Assembly (NCBI GenBank): GCA_947579665.1 | Contig: CANPUZ010000066.1 | Span: 186,001 to 250,000 of the forward strand | Length of the DNA: 64,000 bases | DNA from: Sympetrum striolatum | Taxonomy: Eukaryota > Arthropoda > Insecta > Odonata > Libellulidae | Direction of reading: 5' to 3' | In this document: in pieces, positions 59,750-64,000 of the stretch | Numbering within the stretch: the stretch's first letter is position 1 | How the letters are laid out: each line of letters starts with the position of its first letter | Made by a program: the position numbers and the translations under genes | The notes under the pieces: model-generated | Database searches by the model: none | What the model was told of the DNA's origin: nothing | The model's input: the letters and a program-made list of their open reading frames with translations, nothing else

Positions 59750-60683
59750 AGACCGAGTGATTTTTCCTTCAAAGAGCATATTCTAAGTAGGAGAGGAGAA
59801 TAGATTGCAAATATTAGCCAGTAAAATTCTGATGTTCATCTAAAGTAAAATAAATAGCGTATTTTTCCCTGAGCTCTACTCGAGTATTGCTGATCCTCTT
59901 AAAGTGGGATTAATTTCTTGAGATGGTGGAGCAGCAAGTCAAGGGAGATTCGACAGCAGTGGCTGTGATAGAATCCCTCGGATGGAACTCTCTTAGCGAT
60001 AGAAGACATCAAGGGAATCTTTTAGATAAATTTATCACTGCAGATTTCAGGGAGGATATATTAGGAGGAGAGGAGATTCCGATGATTATGCTTAGTAAGT
60101 GATGAGGATGCTTAGAATACTATGACTATGCTTAGTAAGTGATGACTATGCTTATAATACGATGACTATGCTCAGTATGTGATGAGGATGCTTAGAATCC
60201 GATGACTCAGCTTAGTAAGTGATGAATATGCTTAGAAAGTGATGAGTAAGCTTAGAATCCGATGACTATGCTTAGTAGGTGATGAGTATGCTTAGAATAC
60301 GATGACTATGCTCCGTATGTGATGAGTATGCTTAGAATACGATGACTATGCTTAGTAAGTGATGAGTATGCTTAGAATACGATGACTGTGCTTAGTAAGT
60401 GATGAATGTGCTTAGAATCCGATTGATATGCTTAGTATCAACGTCCCTGATTTCGGGGAGAAGATAGCTGATATTGTAATCCCAGTTATATTAACTTTCG
60501 CGATCTTCAGGAGAAAACAAAAGAGAGAAATACAGGGAAAGTGGTTGGACAGATGGTTACTTATGGTTCCTGTAAGGTATTAGAGAAACTGATAGCTCTC
60601 CAGGTTGGAAAGGGATGTCGGTGTTATACACCCCCTGCCAGACGCCACTGTCGAATTGCGGGGTTTAAATGTAAATTAAGACT
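59750..60683 (+). pseudogene. Second LINE-A-related copy with internal satellite
   Basis: Shares with 57957-58861 the AGTGATTTTTCCTT word, the TTCTGATGTTCATCTAAAGT block, AVAVIESLGWNSL, the satellite, AGAAAACAAAAGAGAG and the 3' stem-loop (60633-60663, arms CCCTGC/GCGGGG). It is better preserved around LSDRRHQGNLLDKFITADF, which corresponds to LKERRLEARLRLLNKFRETTF in LINE-A. The region encoding the active site is absent. Confidence 0.7.
60076..60435. repeat. 20-bp minisatellite, eighteen monomers
   Basis: Exactly eighteen 20-bp monomers run without a break. They mostly alternate between AATACGATGACTATGCTTAG and TAAGTGATGAGTATGCTTAG types; one position carries two consecutive second-type monomers. 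It is the same family as 58421-58610 and lies at the same place in the LINE. Confidence 0.95.
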
Positions 60684-60837
60684 TCGTTTAAATCAATTCT
60701 GTGGACCGAACTTGTGTAGCTAGGAGGTAGGGCATTTTACAGTTCATAGAAAAAGTAACACGAAAAAATTCGTTTCACTTGTTTGAACCTAAGTCTTGCT
60801 CGTTTTATAAAACTATGTATACTAAATATAAAAATTC

Positions 60838-61003
60838 CTCCATTAATCTGATATTTAGGTATACACAGTTATCTACAAAAATTACAAAAAATGTATTTTT
60901 ATGTATCTTCAAAGTTAAGATTGAATATAGAGTTCGAAAATACTGTCGTGGATAAATAATTGCATCTTATGTATGGAGAAAGTCATGTAATGGCCACATC
61001 AGA
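60838..61003 (-). mobile_element. Family H element, copy 8, truncated
   Basis: The minus-strand left end TCTGATGTGGCCATTACA is at 61003, followed by ACTTTCTCCATACATAAGATG as in subfamily B. After about 100 bp it jumps to the TATACCTAAATATCAGATTAATGG-type region and is lost near 60838. Internally deleted and missing the right end. Confidence 0.5.
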
Positions 61004-61559
61004 TTTTTTATGCAATTATTTGTACTGTAGTTTCTCCTAAACCCCATCTGTTGCGGAATTAAGGTTTTTGAAGCTTGAGACCAATCGGACATTAATAAGT
61101 GTTTCGGAAATTTTGCCTGAACAGGAGCTAAATTGGTCAATGGTTATTTGGGACCGTTGGGTTTAGGAATTAAAACAACTTTGCTTTTTTCCAAATGGAA
61201 GGGAAGTATGGAAGGGAGAGGCAGCTATTACATAAGTTTGTTAATGAATCAAGCGGGAAAGTATGAAGTGCTTTAGCATACGATTGTTGAGTCCGGCGCA
61301 GAGTTCGATTTTGAATTTCTGACGATGTTTTTGATTTTGTGTGAGAGAAAGTATTGGACGAACGAGTTGGGCGTTAATGAGAGGTTGATTAGGGTAGTTT
61401 TGACTATTTTTTCATGGGTTGAGAAGAGATTTTTTCCGTATTTGCGGCGTGGGGAGTGGCAAAAATATCGGCTTTCGTGCGGGGATCGAAATGCTACTTT
61501 TCTTAGGAAATTTTGAAGGGCTTTAAGTTGCTTCGCCATTGCATATGGAGTTTTCTCAA

Positions 61560-61870
61560 AATAAAATAAGAATCTTTATTCTCTTTCTTTTGGTGCTTGG
61601 TTTGACTTTCTAGGACCATTATTCCTAATTTAATTTTGCAAAATAAATGAGCCCAGCAACGAAAAAAATGAACCTAAGTAGTATTTCTTATGAATAGGTT
61701 TTGACCGCTTCCGGGTTCGAACCGTGGACTATAGGAAAATCAAAAGCAGTATATGCTCTGCGTGGGGTCCACTTTTAATAATGTAGAAAATTTCAATGTT
61801 TTCCAACTCTCGGTTCTCGAGTTTTTAGCGAACACACACACACACAAACACACACACTCCCACATTCAAT
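61560..61870 (-). repeat. Family D SINE-like repeat, copy 9
   Basis: Includes TTTCTTTTGGTGCTTGG, CTAATTTAATTTTGC, a box B palindrome GGGTTCGAACCG (near 61710), and a CA microsatellite (61830-61860), as in copies 1 and 2. The 3' end is missing. Confidence 0.5.
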
Positions 61871-62242
61871 TTTATATTTTAGATAGATTTCCGTACTAAC
61901 TCAATGTTATTAAACGTTTACGAAACATTTGAATATTTCAAATACGACCGAACTGTATGCACGACCCGGTTTCAATTCATTCTGCAGACGAAAATAAAAC
62001 AGCTAAGTAGTTGAAAATTTCCGAGTACGTAGAAGATGTACCATTCAATTTAATATTGTTACTTTTTGTGGGTATAATTCAGTAAGTGTGGCTGTGGAAT
62101 TTATACTCACTTCCGAAAAATCGGTTTTGCGAATTTTCTCTTCCAAGCCAAACTTTAACAGACAAAGAGTTGAAAGTGTTTCACCTTTCTTTGACTGTAA
62201 TAATTAATTCTGTAGCCAAAACTACGATAGACACACCATTGC

Positions 62243-63122
62243 AGTTCCTGCTATCATACTATGATGGATGGACTGTTTTCATTTGTCATGTGGTACAGGA
62301 TAGAGAAAAATCTGATGTGGCCAACACATGACTTTCTCCGTATTTATTGAAAACAGAAGCCTATGCCGGTAATACATAAATAACTCCAAAACAATGAGTG
62401 TTACAGGAAAATTTTTCATACAAAAGTTGTAGTAAAATACATTGTCTATAACTTTGGTACAAAATTGTATATAAGTACATTGCAATCTGACAGAGATATG
62501 TATGAAAAACTTCCATATCTGGATAAACAACAACTTCCGGTTAACCATTACTCAAGAATAACTCCTAAACAATCAGTGTTACGAAAAAATGTTTCATACA
62601 AAAGTTGTAGTAAAATACATTATCTATAACCTTTGTAAATAATCGTATATACCTAAATTGCATTCTGACAGAGACATTTAAGAAACTAAGTTTTGTTCTG
62701 GATAAAACGCAGTTACCGGTTAAGCGGTATTCATCAAAAACTAATCAACTCTTGGCATTGTTATGATAATACTAAATATGAATATTGAAAATTATCGGAT
62801 GATTACTTGTTAAGATAGAGCCCCCACAAACGTTTTTAACACAGACACACACACACACAAAGACACACATGATCGGGAAAATTGCGAAAACGTGTTCTAG
62901 GGACCCCAAAACATTTATTTCCGTCGAAATCTGGAGGTCGGATATTTTTGCGAATACAATACTTTCTCTATACTACGTATGGGGAGAAAGTAAAAATGTA
63001 TCTTTCATTTTCTTTTGTCCCAGTCTTGATCATGGCTGTGATGAAATAAAAGCTACCGAGGTATGAGTGAATAATTGCTCTAATAAAGGTCTCTCCTTAA
63101 GGAATGCCAAGAAAAGTGTTGC
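62243..63122 (+). repeat. Family C repeat filled by element H9
   Basis: 62243-62310 (GTTCCTGCTATCATAC onward) and 62997-63122 (ATGTATCTTTC to AAGAAAAGTGTT) match, reversed, the continuous stretch at 13409-13605. The element lies exactly between them. Confidence 0.75.
62311..62996 (+). mobile_element. Family H element, copy 9 (two units, site resolved)
   Basis: Left end TCTGATGTGGCCAACACA, right end GGGGAGAAAGTAAAAA. Internal units start at 62379 and 62557 (178 bp apart). Comparison with the empty paralog gives either no duplication, with TCTGATG and GTAAAAA as the ends, or a 6-bp AAAAAT duplication. The sequence cannot separate these two readings because all copies have AAAA(A)T at both edges. 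Confidence 0.7.
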
Positions 63123-63213
63123 TTATTATGCTTCACTTGCGTGGACATTCACTTGCTAGCATTCTAGCTCAGTGAGGAAAGCAAACTACCTCACTCCTAA
63201 TCCTACTAGTGAA

Positions 63214-63263
63214 CCTCATTCCTCTCTGTAAGCTCTTTGTAGCTTATGACAGAGGGGATGAGG
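63214..63263. repeat. 50-base hairpin
   Basis: CCTCATTCCTCTCTGTAAGCT is followed, after a short loop (CTTTGT), by AGCTTATGACAGAGGGGATGAGG. The arms pair over about 20 positions with a few mismatches and one bulge. It could be a small inverted repeat; a microRNA-like precursor cannot be judged from sequence alone. Confidence 0.4.
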
Positions 63264-63689
63264 TACCAACCGGTCTTTATTCTAAAATATTTACAGACAG
63301 ACACCATTGCAACTTTGACAGTTTCTAGAAAAAAACACAATGCTAATCTGTAATAGAAAAGAATTAAAGGAACATTTCACGCACATCCAAGCAACAATTG
63401 GGAAATACCTAAACGGTTGTGTAATTATTTGTTTGGTATTTGAGCTTTTCTTTAATTAATAATCGATTTCACTGTTAGATCTCCAATTATTGTCATAATT
63501 GCAGCGGTTGCGGTAGGTATCCTAGATACAAAGCTCATAAGAATTGATAACCTAATGATTTATTAAATTAAATTAATTTGTTATCCCCATTGGTTACATT
63601 GTTATATTTATGAGAGTTGCCATAGCTATTTTATCCTAGATTCAAAAGGTAGAACATTTGAGTTCTGATGAAACCTTTCGTCATACATG

Positions 63690-64000
63690 GGCAGATCACG
63701 TCGGTTGCATCAAAACGGGTCCATATTTGACTAGATTTTTCACAAGTTTGAGCAATTTACGGCTTAGAAACTGAATTTTTTCACCGGAATTTCGACTTTT
63801 CGATCTCTTTATCGCAAACTGCGAATGAAATGAAAGACTATCCATAGTATTTATGAGTAGATTTCGTCCGGAGCTGCAAAATGAGTCCATACTTGACTAG
63901 TTTTGCTCGATTTTAAGGAAATAGTGTCACAGAAAACGGAAGTTTTCTGATTATTTTCTGGTTTTCGACGTATATTTTAGGGATTTCAAATCCATGAAAG
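63690..64000. repeat. Degenerate tandem repeat, about 168 bp period, cut by window end
   Basis: GTCCATATTTGACTAGATTTT (63720) recurs as GTCCATACTTGACTAGTTTTG (63887). The preceding words CGTCGGTTGCATCAAAA and CGTCCGGAGCTGCAAAA also pair. The array probably continues past the window. Confidence 0.5.

Noticed and set aside
1..64000. CRISPR arrays, operons, ribosome-binding sites, prokaryotic promoters and rRNA genes
   Set aside because: The sequence is eukaryotic in character. No spacer/repeat array, gene clusters or rRNA-like sequence were seen; tandem repeats here have no unique spacers.

Overview
The window reads as arthropod (probably insect) nuclear DNA, but no sequence here fixes the species. 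It is AT-rich and has no prokaryotic gene layout. Most of what can be explained is transposable-element debris: four kinds of non-LTR retrotransposon (LINE), a piggyBac element with TTAA target duplications, tRNA-derived SINE-like and foldback repeats, and a non-autonomous family with Helitron/Helentron-like ends. No complete host protein gene could be demonstrated. The best host-like coding signal is a 240-bp exon-like block on the minus strand at 8405-8644, duplicated with a stop codon at 11296-11535.

Layout. 0-6 kb: a LINE C-terminus, two copies of a SINE-like repeat, and two copies of family H, the second split by LINE-A. 7-12 kb: an ~800-bp direct duplication carrying the exon-like block, and another H copy. 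12-18 kb: a four-unit tandem repeat, an unfilled repeat that shows the insertion site of an H copy 49 kb away, and a short inverted repeat. 20-31.5 kb: mainly low-copy sequence with three to four diverged tandem segmental copies that repeat acceptor-exon-donor-like blocks and tRNA-like palindromes. A first exon at 20.4 kb and a last exon at 31.3 kb are possible, so a rapidly evolving, perhaps noncoding, transcription unit may lie here (weak evidence). 32.2-34.2 kb: a 27-bp G-rich minisatellite that opens long spurious reading frames on both strands.

37-50 kb: fragments of LINE-A, LINE-B and LINE-C, foldback tRNA-like repeats, a candidate DNA transposon with complex inverted ends, and a tRNA-Lys-type primer-binding site of an LTR element. 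50-58 kb: three H copies, a LINE RNase H tail, and a nested block in which one LINE-B 3' end is interrupted first by an H copy and then by a 2.5-kb piggyBac element. That piggyBac encodes a two-exon, 289-residue transposase ending before the catalytic DDE region. 58-64 kb: two LINE-A-like copies that each carry an expanded 20-bp minisatellite, more SINE-like and H copies, and the filled partner of the empty site at 13.5 kb.

The most unusual elements are family H (paired hairpin ends, inverted subterminal motif, internal ~177-bp tandem repeats that vary in number, and a visible empty/filled site pair) and the tRNA-like foldback units. All names are family-level readings by eye; no database search was possible.
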